Source: Corynebacterium sp.
Lineage (GTDB): Bacteria; Actinomycetota; Actinomycetes; Mycobacteriales; Mycobacteriaceae
Direction of reading: 5' to 3'
DNA: 64,000 bases
Assembly: GCF_030152825.1 (NCBI RefSeq)
Contig: NZ_JASLIP010000028.1
Span: 1 to 64,000 of the forward strand
Part shown: piece by piece, positions 7,108 through 15,867 of the stretch
How positions within the stretch are numbered: position 1 is the stretch's first letter
How the letters are laid out: the number at the start of each line of letters is the position of its first letter
Notes under the pieces: model-generated
Seen by the model: only the letters and a program-made list of their open reading frames with translations
Databases searched by the model: none
What the model was told of the DNA's origin: nothing
Position numbers and translations under genes: made by a program

Positions 7108-10100
7108 CGCTTCTCCTCCGTCTGTTCCTTCTTGGACGCACCCGTGGCGCCGGCACTGGTTTGTTGACGCGCTTCGGCGGGTTCAGATGATGCCGATTGG
7201 TCCGTCTCTGCGACCTGGACCAGCCAGGATTCCGCGTGGACGTACACTCCGCGCCCGGGTTGGCGTCGGCACAGTTTCTGGCCCGCGATCGGCCCGTCCT
7301 CACGCGGCGCGGAGAGCAGCAACCACGCGCTGTGGTCGCGCATGGCCTGCATGAGCGGTTGGAAGGCAGAGCGGGCGAACTGCCCCGAACGCCGGGCGAG
7401 CACCAGGTGCAGGCCAATGTCCGCCGCGTAGGGCAGCAACGGCACCAGCGCGTCGAGGCCAGGGTCGTTGTCTGAATCGTCGACGATCACGAACAACTCC
7501 GGGCCGGACCACCAGGAACGGTCCCGTAGTTGCTCGACGGAGACGTCTTTCGGCACGCGGGCCTGCAGCACCTCGACCCATTCAGCGAGCCGCTGACGGA
7601 ACTGCTCTGCGCCCAGGTAGCCGGGGCTGCCGAGCAGGCCGCGGCGGGTGTCGGTGGCCAACACTTTCGCGCGCCCCTCGGGCAGCTGGTCGATGCTGGC
7701 AGCCACCGTGCGCAGCGTGCTGGTCGCACCCGCCCCGGCCTGGCCGATGACGACCAGGTGCGGGAACTCCCCGCTGTCCCAGGTCACCGCATCCAGGCGC
7801 GGCCCACCCAGCGCGAAGGGCACCACCGGGGCCTGCGCGAACGCTTGCCCGTGCGTCGATGCTCCCACCGTTTCGGACCCCACACCCGGCATGCCGTCCA
7901 GCAGCTCCGCCAGCCCGATCCGGTCCGGCAGCACCCGCATCGCAACGTCCTTCTCACCCCGGGCCACGCTGACTTTGCGCACGTGCTCCACGTCCTGGGC
8001 TGCACAAAACGCCACCTGGATGTGCTTGCCGTTATGCGACACGCCCCGCCCCGGAACGTCCGGCAGGGACTTCTGCGCGTCCCGAAACTCAGCATCCAGC
8101 GCGGTCATCTTCATCTCCACGTGCCCGGTGAGCACGTCACGCAGCGAGGGGCGGAAATTCCAGCGCAGCGCGGTGACCACCACGTGCAGGCCACGCTCCA
8201 GCCCGCTGGTCGCCAGCTGGATGAGCCGCTGCTCCTCCTCCCCAATCGCGGTGAGCTGGTCCAGCCCATCCACGATCAGCACGCGCGGGCCTTCCACCAG
8301 GTCCACCTCATCCAGCAGGCGCCCCGCGTGCTCCTGGCCAACCACCGCCGCGACCTGTGGCAGCCGTGCTAGGTCTCGCAGCGAGCCACCGGGATCGAAG
8401 ATATAGATCGGCACGCCCGGACTGCTCAGCCCGAGTGCGAGCACGAGCGCACGCACCGTCATCGTCTTACCCGTCCGTGGTTGGCCGACGATCGCCCAGT
8501 GCCGCCGGTTCAGGCCCATCCGGTAGGTCCGCTGCACCCCTTCGAACGGCAGGTCCTCCAGCCCGATCGCTGCCGTCAGCGGTTCCATCTTTACCGACGA
8601 CGACGTCGTTGCCGCCTTGCTCGTCGCGGTAGCTGCACCGTTGTTGTTAGTTCCAGCCTCCGGTGTGCCAACACCGGCATCCGCCAGCACCTCGTGCGCC
8701 GGCAACATCGTGGGCAGCGGCGGCAGCCAGATCGGGTTCTTATTCGGCCCCTGCAGCCGGTCCACCACCAGCTGCAGGGTGGTGGTCGTGGACTCCACCT
8801 CGCTGCCGAGCTCCTGGATCAGCCGCTGGTCACGGGGCAGCTCCGGGCCGGAGACATAGGCGCTGTGGAAACGCACCGTGTCATGGGCAGAAAGGATGGC
8901 TGCGCCCGGGTTCGCGGGTAGCTCAAACGCCGCGGTGGAGCCGATCAGCGCCCGCGACTCCGCCGCCGAAAATGTCCGCAGCGCAATCCGGTAACTCAGG
9001 TGGGATTCCAGGCCCCGCAACCTGCCCTCCTCAAAGCGCTGGCTGGCCAGCAGCAGGTGCATCCGCAGGCTGCGGCCCAAACGCCCGATCGCGGCGAAGA
9101 CCTCCGCGAACTCCGGCCGGTTCTGCAGCAGCTCGGAGAACTCATCCACGACGATGAACAGCGCCGGCATCTGGCCCGGGAAGGCCTCGTTGAACTCCAG
9201 GGCCGTGGACATGCCAGCCGCCCGCAGCCGCTCCTGCCTCCGGTGCATCTCACCGAGCAGCGAGTCCTGCATGCGATCCACCAGGCCTGCCTCGTCCACC
9301 AGGTTGGTGATCACCGCGGAGGTGTGCGGCAGCTTGTCCAACCCCAGGAACGCCGCGCCACCCTTGAAGTCCACCAGGATGAAGTTCAGCTCCTCCGGGC
9401 TGTGGTTATGCGCGAAGCTGACCACCACGGACTTCAGCAGCTCAGATTTACCCGAGCCCGTCGCCCCGATGCACAACCCGTGCGGGCCGATCCCGCCCAG
9501 CGCGGATTCCTTGATGTCCAGGTACACCGGCGCGCCAGAGAACCCAATCGGGGCGCGCAGGTCCCCACCCGGCAGCTCCAGCAGGCTCGTCCCCGAAGTC
9601 ACTTGGGAGCGCGCCCGGCACACCATCGCCAGCTCCACGTCGCTGAGCTGGTCCGCCAGCCCGAACGGCGCCCAGCCGTCCACGGTCCACGCGCTCATCG
9701 CGAAGCCTTCCTCGGCCCCGGCGACGTACAGATACAACCCCTGGCTCTGCGCGGCATCCACCCACTCGCTGCTGGGCTCCACCACCACCGAGTTCAACGT
9801 CACCGGGTCCGCGCCCGTGCAGAAATTCACCCGCACCGACCCATCGTGGGGCAGCCACTGATCATGCGGCCCGCGCACGCCGACGTCCTCCGAGGGCTGG
9901 GCGACCAGCTGCGCCTGCATCGCGCGCGCCAACCCCGCCGCCCCCTCGCCAACGATCGCGACATACGGGAATGCACGCACGTCCACCGCCACCGGCGCCT
10001 CGATCGTCGCGGTGCGCAACGCCAGGTCACGCAAGCTCATCGCGCTCACCGGCTCTAGGTCTTCCGGTGGGGCGTTGACCGGGATCTCCAGCGGATCATC

Positions 10101-10499
10101 CGGCGCCTGCACCGCCACCCCGATGCGCACCACCCCGGGTGCTGCGCTCGGCAGCTCGCCAGCATGGATGTGATTCCACAGCGTGCCCGGATGCGGATGC
10201 TCCCGGTTCATACGAACCAGCTGCTCGCGCCGGGCTTTCTTGACCGAATCGGACAGCGCGTCCAGATGCCGGTGGAACCCCCTACGGACCTCGTTGACGT
10301 CCGTGCTGGACTGGAACATCATCGCCATCGAACCCAGCATCATGAGCGGAAAGATGAACGTCATGGGCGAACGCCCTGCCCCGGACATCACCATCGCCGC
10401 GACCATCCCCAGCACCGCGACCAGCATGATCGCGGGCATGAGTATGCGGACGAAGGGCTGTTTTTCCTTCGGCAAAGTTGGTGGTGATTGCGCTTTCAC
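7104..10499 (-). CDS. eccC4: ESX-4 translocase ATPase EccC (FtsK/SpoIIIE family)
   Basis: Protein of 1131 residues with two N-terminal membrane spans (about 19-38 and 46-62) and three FtsK-like ATPase modules. Module 1 has GATGSGKS (345-352) and Walker B FIVVDEF (448-454). Module 2 has GQPRTGKT (672-679) and LIVDGLDQL. Module 3 reads GQAGAGAT (919-926), where the Walker A lysine is replaced by alanine, so ATP hydrolysis there is doubtful. EccC recognises and drives WXG100 substrates through the membrane pore. GTG 10499 follows AAGGGGGA. It is transcribed away from eccD and leads an operon with the Rv3446c-like gene. Confidence 0.95.
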   Translation of the reverse strand: MKAQSPPTLPKEKQPFVRILMPAIMLVAVLGMVAAMVMSGAGRSPMTFIFPLMMLGSMAMMFQSSTDVNEVRRGFHRHLDALSDSVKKARREQLVRMNREHPHPGTLWNHIHAGELPSAAPGVVRIGVAVQAPDDPLEIPVNAPPEDLEPVSAMSLRDLALRTATIEAPVAVDVRAFPYVAIVGEGAAGLARAMQAQLVAQPSEDVGVRGPHDQWLPHDGSVRVNFCTGADPVTLNSVVVEPSSEWVDAAQSQGLYLYVAGAEEGFAMSAWTVDGWAPFGLADQLSDVELAMVCRARSQVTSGTSLLELPGGDLRAPIGFSGAPVYLDIKESALGGIGPHGLCIGATGSGKSELLKSVVVSFAHNHSPEELNFILVDFKGGAAFLGLDKLPHTSAVITNLVDEAGLVDRMQDSLLGEMHRRQERLRAAGMSTALEFNEAFPGQMPALFIVVDEFSELLQNRPEFAEVFAAIGRLGRSLRMHLLLASQRFEEGRLRGLESHLSYRIALRTFSAAESRALIGSTAAFELPANPGAAILSAHDTVRFHSAYVSGPELPRDQRLIQELGSEVESTTTTLQLVVDRLQGPNKNPIWLPPLPTMLPAHEVLADAGVGTPEAGTNNNGAATATSKAATTSSSVKMEPLTAAIGLEDLPFEGVQRTYRMGLNRRHWAIVGQPRTGKTMTVRALVLALGLSSPGVPIYIFDPGGSLRDLARLPQVAAVVGQEHAGRLLDEVDLVEGPRVLIVDGLDQLTAIGEEEQRLIQLATSGLERGLHVVVTALRWNFRPSLRDVLTGHVEMKMTALDAEFRDAQKSLPDVPGRGVSHNGKHIQVAFCAAQDVEHVRKVSVARGEKDVAMRVLPDRIGLAELLDGMPGVGSETVGASTHGQAFAQAPVVPFALGGPRLDAVTWDSGEFPHLVVIGQAGAGATSTLRTVAASIDQLPEGRAKVLATDTRRGLLGSPGYLGAEQFRQRLAEWVEVLQARVPKDVSVEQLRDRSWWSGPELFVIVDDSDNDPGLDALVPLLPYAADIGLHLVLARRSGQFARSAFQPLMQAMRDHSAWLLLSAPREDGPIAGQKLCRRQPGRGVYVHAESWLVQVAETDQSASSEPAEARQQTSAGATGASKKEQTEEKR

Positions 10500-10672
10500 C
10501 GCGGTTTTCCCCCTTGTGTTGAACCCCTCAACCGGCCAATCGCGCCCCTGCCCCCGCAGGTTGCTGGCACTCCCCCTACCCCGTGTGCCCAGCGCGAATG
10601 CGCCGCACGAGGTAGCTCAATGGCCGTGTGCGCCTAAACATAGACCCCGGTGGAGACATCGCGTGGCGAAAT

Positions 10673-10763
10673 CCCCCAATTTTCTACCCCCGTGTCCGCC
10701 CTACCCGCTATTGTTCTGTTCAGTCCCGGCTGGGGTACACGGGTCGGGGCGAAAAATTGGGGG
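10673..10763. repeat. Imperfect inverted repeat spanning the eccC/eccD divergent promoter region
   Basis: The left side CCCCCAATTTTC...CCCGTGT (10673-10695) is mirrored by ACACGGG...GAAAAATTGGGGG (10737-10763), with a short mismatched centre in each arm and about 41 bases between. The dyad lies in the only gap between the two oppositely transcribed ESX-4 blocks. It could be a shared operator or just mirrored promoter elements. Confidence 0.6.
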
Positions 10764-10782
10764 AAAATTTGAGGGGGATTTC

Positions 10783-11961
10783 TTGATTGCCATCAGCATT
10801 TTTGTGCCCAGCACGGGCAAGGTGATTAACGCCGCGGTGGCGGATCACGTGCCGGTCGCTGAGCTGATTCCGCATCTCGTGGACCCGGAACCGGGCCAGT
10901 TGTGGGAGCTGCGCCGCGCGGTCGGGGTGGTCGCGCCGGAGCAGTCGCTCGCAGAGGCCGGCATCCACGCGGGCGAGGCCTTGGCTTTGCACTGTCGCAA
11001 ACCCGCCGAGCCACCCGCCCCGCCGCTGGAGGCGGCGGATGAGTTATCCGGGGACGTCGGCACCAATTACGCGGCCTGGATCGTCGCTGCTGCCGTGGTG
11101 TTTCTCGCCTTCCGCGCGGCCCCGTTGTGGCATCCGTTGGATTTCCACGGTGCGTCCCATTTTGGTTTTTCCGACGCCGCCGCGGGCGGTGGGGTCGACC
11201 TCTCGGTGTTGTTGCCGTTGGTGTTTAGTGCTTTCGCTGCGGTGGCGGTGGCCGCGTTGAGCTTGTTTGATCGGCGCTTTGCGCCCGTGGCAGCGGCCCT
11301 GGGTTTTGCTGCCGGGTTGAATGTGAACGTGCTGGTTGGCTGCGTGGTCGCGGCGCTGTTGGTGTGGCGGCCAGGCCCGGTGCGGGTCGGCACGATCGCG
11401 GCTGCGGTATTGGCGGCGATCAACTTCTGGCCGCCGATCACTGCGCTGGCCGCGGTGGTGCTGCTGATCTATTCCGGCCAGGTGGCGCTGGCGATCGCAA
11501 AGGTCGTGATCCCGCGCGTTCCGGCTGCGGGTGTGTTCCGCGATCCGGTGGCCAACGAGGCCGGCCCGGTGGTGCAGGTGCACTCCGCCCTGGTGGCGGC
11601 GGCGTGCGCTTGGTTGTTCGCCTCCGTGGTTCAGCTGGTGCCGTGGGGTGGGCCCGCGCCGTCAGTGTGGACGGTGCTGCTGGTGGTCTCGCTGGTCGTG
11701 GCCGCGCTGTCTGCCCGTGGTACTCGCCCCTTCCACGCCAATGCGCTGGCCGTGATGGCGGGTTGTTCGATCGTGTGGCTGGGCCATCAGGTGCCGTGGG
11801 GCGTGCTCGCATTGGTGCTGGTCGCCCTGCCGCTGGTGCAGATCTCCTCGCCCCGGGTGGGCCGGATCGTCGACGCCCTGGAGGCCGTGGCATTCTGCGC
11901 CGCAGTGCCGCTAACCCTGCATGGGGCGGGCGTGTTTGAGCTGATCAGGGGGCTCGGATGA
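10783..11961 (+). CDS. eccD4: ESX-4 membrane channel protein EccD
   Basis: Protein of 392 residues. The first 80 residues (ISIFVPSTGKVINAAVADHV...) fit the ubiquitin-like N-terminal domain of EccD. About 11 hydrophobic segments follow, the number expected for the EccD pore subunit in the inner membrane. TTG 10783 is the likely start: GAGGGGGA lies four to five bases upstream and the frame gives the correct domain start. No better ATG or GTG exists before the ubiquitin-like domain. The stop overlaps the mycP start as ATGA. Confidence 0.88.
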   Translation: MIAISIFVPSTGKVINAAVADHVPVAELIPHLVDPEPGQLWELRRAVGVVAPEQSLAEAGIHAGEALALHCRKPAEPPAPPLEAADELSGDVGTNYAAWIVAAAVVFLAFRAAPLWHPLDFHGASHFGFSDAAAGGGVDLSVLLPLVFSAFAAVAVAALSLFDRRFAPVAAALGFAAGLNVNVLVGCVVAALLVWRPGPVRVGTIAAAVLAAINFWPPITALAAVVLLIYSGQVALAIAKVVIPRVPAAGVFRDPVANEAGPVVQVHSALVAAACAWLFASVVQLVPWGGPAPSVWTVLLVVSLVVAALSARGTRPFHANALAVMAGCSIVWLGHQVPWGVLALVLVALPLVQISSPRVGRIVDALEAVAFCAAVPLTLHGAGVFELIRGLG

Positions 11962-13301
11962 CTCCCCCACCAGCAGCTCCCGCACGCGGGAATATCAACC
12001 TCAACTGCCAAGAGCAGTCCCGCGACCCGGATGTGCATCTGCCTGCACCGGCATACCCGCACGACCTGGCCACCGGCCACGGCAGCACCATCATCGTGGT
12101 GGACACCGGCGTGGTCCTGCCGGGGGCGACCGGGGAACGGGATTCGTGCATTCTGCACGGCACCGCGGTGGCCACGACCGCCGCGCAGGCCGCGCCCGGC
12201 GCGCACATCCACAGCCTCCGGCACGCCTCTAGGCCCGACGCGGTGGAGGGCACCGTCGCGGAGCTGGTCACGGCTCTCGAGCAGGCGCGGAAGGTCAAGG
12301 CCAACCACAAGATCGTCAACGTTTCGATGGTCACCTGCGAACCCGCCCCGGCGCTGAAGAAGGCGGTGCGCGAGCTCGTCGCCGACAACGCTCTGGTGGT
12401 CGCTCCCATCGGAAACATTGGGCAGTGCGACGCCGGGACCCCAACGTTCCCGGCCTCCCTGCCAGGGGTGCTGTCCGTCGGGGCCGTGGAGAGCGAGACC
12501 GCGATGGGCGGTGGTGCGGGATCTGCCGGAGGCCCCACGGGGACGAGCACCGCTGGAGCCGGTACAGGACACGCTGCCGCGGGCGGGGGTTCTCCGGGCG
12601 ACCAGCCTGCTCCGGCCGTGCTCAACAGCGGCCGGGTGCCTGCCGCCTACGGGCTGGCCGGGGTGCCCGCGGACATCTACGCGCCGGGAGGTCCGGTGGT
12701 CGCGCAGGTCGGCGATGCCCCGCCGGTGGTGGGCTCGCCGGAGCCCTTTATCGGCACGAGTTTCGCCGCCCCCGTGGTCAGCGGGGTGGCGGCGATGGTC
12801 TGGCAGCTGCGCCCGGAGCTCACCGCGGCAGAGGTGATGGGACTGCTGCAAAATACCGCCCAGCCGGGTGGTGCCGTCGAGGGCGCGGAGGGGCTGCAGA
12901 CCGCGCAGGTCGTGGATCCTTCCGCTGCCCTGAGCCTGGCTCGTGAGCAGCAACGGGACCTCGCGGCACGCACAGAGGGGCAGAACGAGCATGGCGGCGC
13001 CGTGGAGCGCGCCCAGGTAGGCCTCCCCGGTAATCCCCATGCCAAAGGCCCCGGCCACGAGGCCGGGGCCCACGACGCGGCCGCTTCCGGCGCCCTCAAT
13101 GCACCCGGCGGCGCCGCAGCCGACGTTCCCGTGGCCGTCACCGCCGCGCCCGTCGCCGAGCAGGTGACGGACTACAGGGTGCCGTTGGTGCTTTCTGCGG
13201 TGTTGGCGGTCGCGTTGGTGCTCGTGCTGGTCGCACGGGCATTCGCCTCGGAGAGCACCCCGCCCTCCGGCAGCCCGGAGATCACCCGCCAGGGCACCTG
13301 A
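11958..13301 (+). CDS. mycP4: Mycosin, ESX-4 subtilisin-like protease MycP
   Basis: Protein of 447 residues with the subtilase triad: Asp49 (IIVVDTGV), His67 (CILHGTAVATT) and Ser268 (IGTSFAAPVVSG), plus the oxyanion Asn near 153. A Gly/Ala/Thr-rich loop at about 183-215 is of the mycosin surface-loop type. A C-terminal membrane span (about 406-428) anchors it with the protease outside the cell. Mycosins normally have an N-terminal signal peptide; here the N-terminus MTPPPAAPARGN is hydrophilic and no upstream start in frame offers one. The last 130 bases overlap the 3' end of eccB on the other strand. Mycosins stabilise the ESX membrane complex. Confidence 0.92.
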   Translation: MTPPPAAPARGNINLNCQEQSRDPDVHLPAPAYPHDLATGHGSTIIVVDTGVVLPGATGERDSCILHGTAVATTAAQAAPGAHIHSLRHASRPDAVEGTVAELVTALEQARKVKANHKIVNVSMVTCEPAPALKKAVRELVADNALVVAPIGNIGQCDAGTPTFPASLPGVLSVGAVESETAMGGGAGSAGGPTGTSTAGAGTGHAAAGGGSPGDQPAPAVLNSGRVPAAYGLAGVPADIYAPGGPVVAQVGDAPPVVGSPEPFIGTSFAAPVVSGVAAMVWQLRPELTAAEVMGLLQNTAQPGGAVEGAEGLQTAQVVDPSAALSLAREQQRDLAARTEGQNEHGGAVERAQVGLPGNPHAKGPGHEAGAHDAAASGALNAPGGAAADVPVAVTAAPVAEQVTDYRVPLVLSAVLAVALVLVLVARAFASESTPPSGSPEITRQGT

Positions 13302-14533
13302 GTGTGCTCGGTGAAGCCGAGGGCCGTGAGGTCCTCGGCTTTGCCCACCGTGAAGCGGGTGCCGGTGGCGTCGACAAGGAAGAAGCCACGCTCGGTGAGC
13401 AGGGCGCTGGTGCCCGCAGGTCCCGCGTAAGCCGCCCGGGGGCCCTGCGCCGCGGCCTCATTCGCGCCATCACCCGCGCCTTCATCCTTGCCGTCAGCAC
13501 CGGTCCCATCAGCAGAACCGTCACCCGCTCCATCACCGGCCCCGGCATGCTTCCCATCGCCTGCCCCGTCGCCGTCACCCGCCGGCTCCGCCAAGCCTTT
13601 CTCCCCCAGGCAGGTCTGTGCCGGGTGCGCCCAGGAGGCCTCCCGATCCGGCACGTTCGGCAGCAGGTCAATCGTCGGTTGCGCCATGACCGCGCCCAGC
13701 TCCGCGTCGAAGCTACCACCCGGCGCCAGGGCCTCCACGTACTCCCGGCGCGGGCCGGTCACCTCCGAGACCCCTCCGCGCCCGACCAGGAACGCCCGGT
13801 CGCCGGCGTGCGCCACCGTCCCCGCCCGGTGGAAGGGCTCCTGCAACCCGGAAAGCCCACGCGGGATCAAGCTATCGGCCTGCTCATCGAAGCGGTTCAG
13901 CAGCTCCGGGGCCATCGGGATCTCCACCGCCCCGAGGGCACGCGCGGCCCCACCCTCAGCGAGGCTGCGCTTCGTGCCATCAATCAGCCACACCGCCTTG
14001 CCGGAGCGCACTACGCCCCGCTGGTAACTCTCCGCCTCACCGACGGCCCTGACCTGCAGCGTATCCGGCTTCCCCGCAGCCTCCGAGGTATCGCACACCA
14101 GCCACTGGCGCACCGGCGCCGGGTTCAGCCCCGGCACGTGCCCAATACCTACCGCGGGGCCCATCGGCGCTCCCCCATTGCCCTCCTGGATCAGCGCCGC
14201 GGTGGAGTTCTTCACTTCCACCGGCTGGCGCAAGACCAGCCGCGCGCTCGCCACGTTGCTGACCGGGTGGAAACCGTCCTCCAGACGAACATGAAGGCTG
14301 CCCTGCTCGTCGGCGACGAGGGCGGCGTCGTCAATGGAAGGAGCCGGCCGCAACAGCGAGAGCATCACCGCACCACCCGCGATCAGCGCGCTGAGCAGCA
14401 GCCCGACCCCGATGCTGCGGCGTTGGGCCCGCAGCGGGTCGTGGGCCATGCGCGGGTCGCCGATGACCAGCGCGAGCTCCAGCCTCCGGAGCAGAAAACG
14501 GTAGCCCGATACTTGCAGACTTGTGGTGCGCAC
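13172..14533 (-). CDS. eccB4: ESX-4 membrane complex protein EccB
   Basis: Protein of 453 residues. It opens with the family signature RTTSLQVSGYRFLLRR and DPRMAHDPLRAQRR, then one membrane span (41-61) and a large periplasmic domain with Cys147 and Cys308, positioned for the conserved disulfide. A Gly/Asp/Ala-rich low-complexity insert occupies about 318-362. The conserved end of EccB (VPWRVISGLPEGG) is followed by a Ser/Thr/Asn/Ala tail encoded antisense to the mycP membrane span. GTG 14533 follows GGGGGACATC. EccB is a core part of the ESX pore complex with EccC and EccD. Confidence 0.93.
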   Translation of the reverse strand: MRTTSLQVSGYRFLLRRLELALVIGDPRMAHDPLRAQRRSIGVGLLLSALIAGGAVMLSLLRPAPSIDDAALVADEQGSLHVRLEDGFHPVSNVASARLVLRQPVEVKNSTAALIQEGNGGAPMGPAVGIGHVPGLNPAPVRQWLVCDTSEAAGKPDTLQVRAVGEAESYQRGVVRSGKAVWLIDGTKRSLAEGGAARALGAVEIPMAPELLNRFDEQADSLIPRGLSGLQEPFHRAGTVAHAGDRAFLVGRGGVSEVTGPRREYVEALAPGGSFDAELGAVMAQPTIDLLPNVPDREASWAHPAQTCLGEKGLAEPAGDGDGAGDGKHAGAGDGAGDGSADGTGADGKDEGAGDGANEAAAQGPRAAYAGPAGTSALLTERGFFLVDATGTRFTVGKAEDLTALGFTEHTQVPWRVISGLPEGGVLSEANARATSTSTNATANTAESTNGTL

Positions 14534-14737
14534 GATGTCCCCCTGAATTCTGTGCGTTGTCCCTGGTGTGCGGTGCCTAACGTGCGTTCCCCGCAGTCCT
14601 GCCACAGGAGCCACACCGCTGCCCTCCCCCGAGGGCGATTTCTTCAATCTAATGCGCGCGCGTATCCGCTGTGACAGAATTCGGGAGAATCAACAAGGGA
14701 TGTGGGGCATCCCGGGGGATACGCAGGGGGAATTCGC

Positions 14738-15817
14738 GTGTTTGTGGTGCATGTTTTGCTCATCGGGATCGTCGCCGCGCTGGCTACCGCGGGTGGTTGG
14801 TGGCTGTGGCGCGCTCGGGTCCGTCCGGAGGATCAGGCGCGGCAGGTGTGGCGGATCGCGCCCGCCCCGCACGACTTCTTCACCGCCCCGGAGCCGGTCA
14901 CCGTGGGTGCTTCGCGCCTGGTCGCTGGCATGGGCGCGTCCGGCTCCGAGGTTTCTGGGGACGGCGCCAACGCCGCCCGCTTCGGCACCGTTTCTCACGC
15001 TTCCTCTTCTTCCATTGGGGACGTCAGCACGAGCGCCAGCGCGGTGGCCGGCCCACCGCTGCTGGTACACCAGCAGGACCTGGGCGGGGAGCTGCCCGCC
15101 CTGCTCACCGGGAATGTGGGCGCGACCTTCGCCTCGATCCCGGCGGAGTTCAGCGGGCGGGTGCCGTTCGCGGCTGCCGGCGCCGGGGTGGTGGCCTGGC
15201 CGGTCGATAGTGCCGCACCGTCCAGCACATCAGGGCCCGAAGACGGTGCGCATTCCCTCAGCAGGGGCAGCGGTGCCAGCGATACCAACGCACAGCAGGA
15301 GTTCACCGACCCGGGGCCAACGTTCCGGGCGCTGCCTGCGCCCGGCTGGCTGCTGGGACTGAGTTCTTCGGGTAATCCGGTGCAGATTCAGCTCGTGCCG
15401 GGGTCCACCGTTCTTCTGCACGGGGCTGGCTCCGCCGAGCGCCTGCTGGAACGCCTGCCCGCCGACCTGCCCTGGGTTCAGGTTCTGCGCGCCGAGCTGC
15501 TCGACGCTCCGAACGGCAAAGCAGAGGCCACAAACACTCAGACCGCTGCCGGGGCTATGCACTCGGCGAAGGGGTCCCAAGGTCAGCCAACTACCGACAC
15601 CCAGGGGCTCGGCGAGCGCTGGCGGGAGGCCTGGTCGCCGACCGTCTGCCGGGTGGTGTTGGCTTCCTCCACCGAGGAGGCCACTCGCCACGGCATCATC
15701 GCGGATCTGGTGATTGATTCCCGTGGCACCGTGAGCCACCGTGGGCGCGAGGTCCGCTTCGATCCGATGCACCTGCCGAGCACCACCTCGCTCGAGCACG
15801 CGGAAGCTCCCCGCTAG
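14738..15817 (+). CDS. Membrane-anchored protein of unknown function at the ESX-4 border
   Basis: Protein of 359 residues with one N-terminal span (about 2-22, VHVLLIGIVAALATAGGWWLW) followed directly by RARVRPE, and then a soluble region. The middle is Ser/Gly/Ala-rich and shows no catalytic motif I recognise. The topology cannot be fixed from the sequence, though the basic residues after the span favour a cytoplasmic body. GTG 14738 follows AGGGGGAA seven bases upstream, the same type of ribosome site as the ESX genes, and the gene is divergent from eccB. A role with ESX-4 is inferred from position only. Confidence 0.75.
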   Translation: MFVVHVLLIGIVAALATAGGWWLWRARVRPEDQARQVWRIAPAPHDFFTAPEPVTVGASRLVAGMGASGSEVSGDGANAARFGTVSHASSSSIGDVSTSASAVAGPPLLVHQQDLGGELPALLTGNVGATFASIPAEFSGRVPFAAAGAGVVAWPVDSAAPSSTSGPEDGAHSLSRGSGASDTNAQQEFTDPGPTFRALPAPGWLLGLSSSGNPVQIQLVPGSTVLLHGAGSAERLLERLPADLPWVQVLRAELLDAPNGKAEATNTQTAAGAMHSAKGSQGQPTTDTQGLGERWREAWSPTVCRVVLASSTEEATRHGIIADLVIDSRGTVSHRGREVRFDPMHLPSTTSLEHAEAPR

Positions 15818-15867
15818 CGACTCTGGAAAACGCGCCGCGCTATGCCACTATCAGCAAAAGCAATCCG

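Noticed and set aside
7013..7417. Alternative frames inside eccC that might signal a frameshift
   Set aside because: The 1131-residue eccC frame is continuous and carries all EccC modules.
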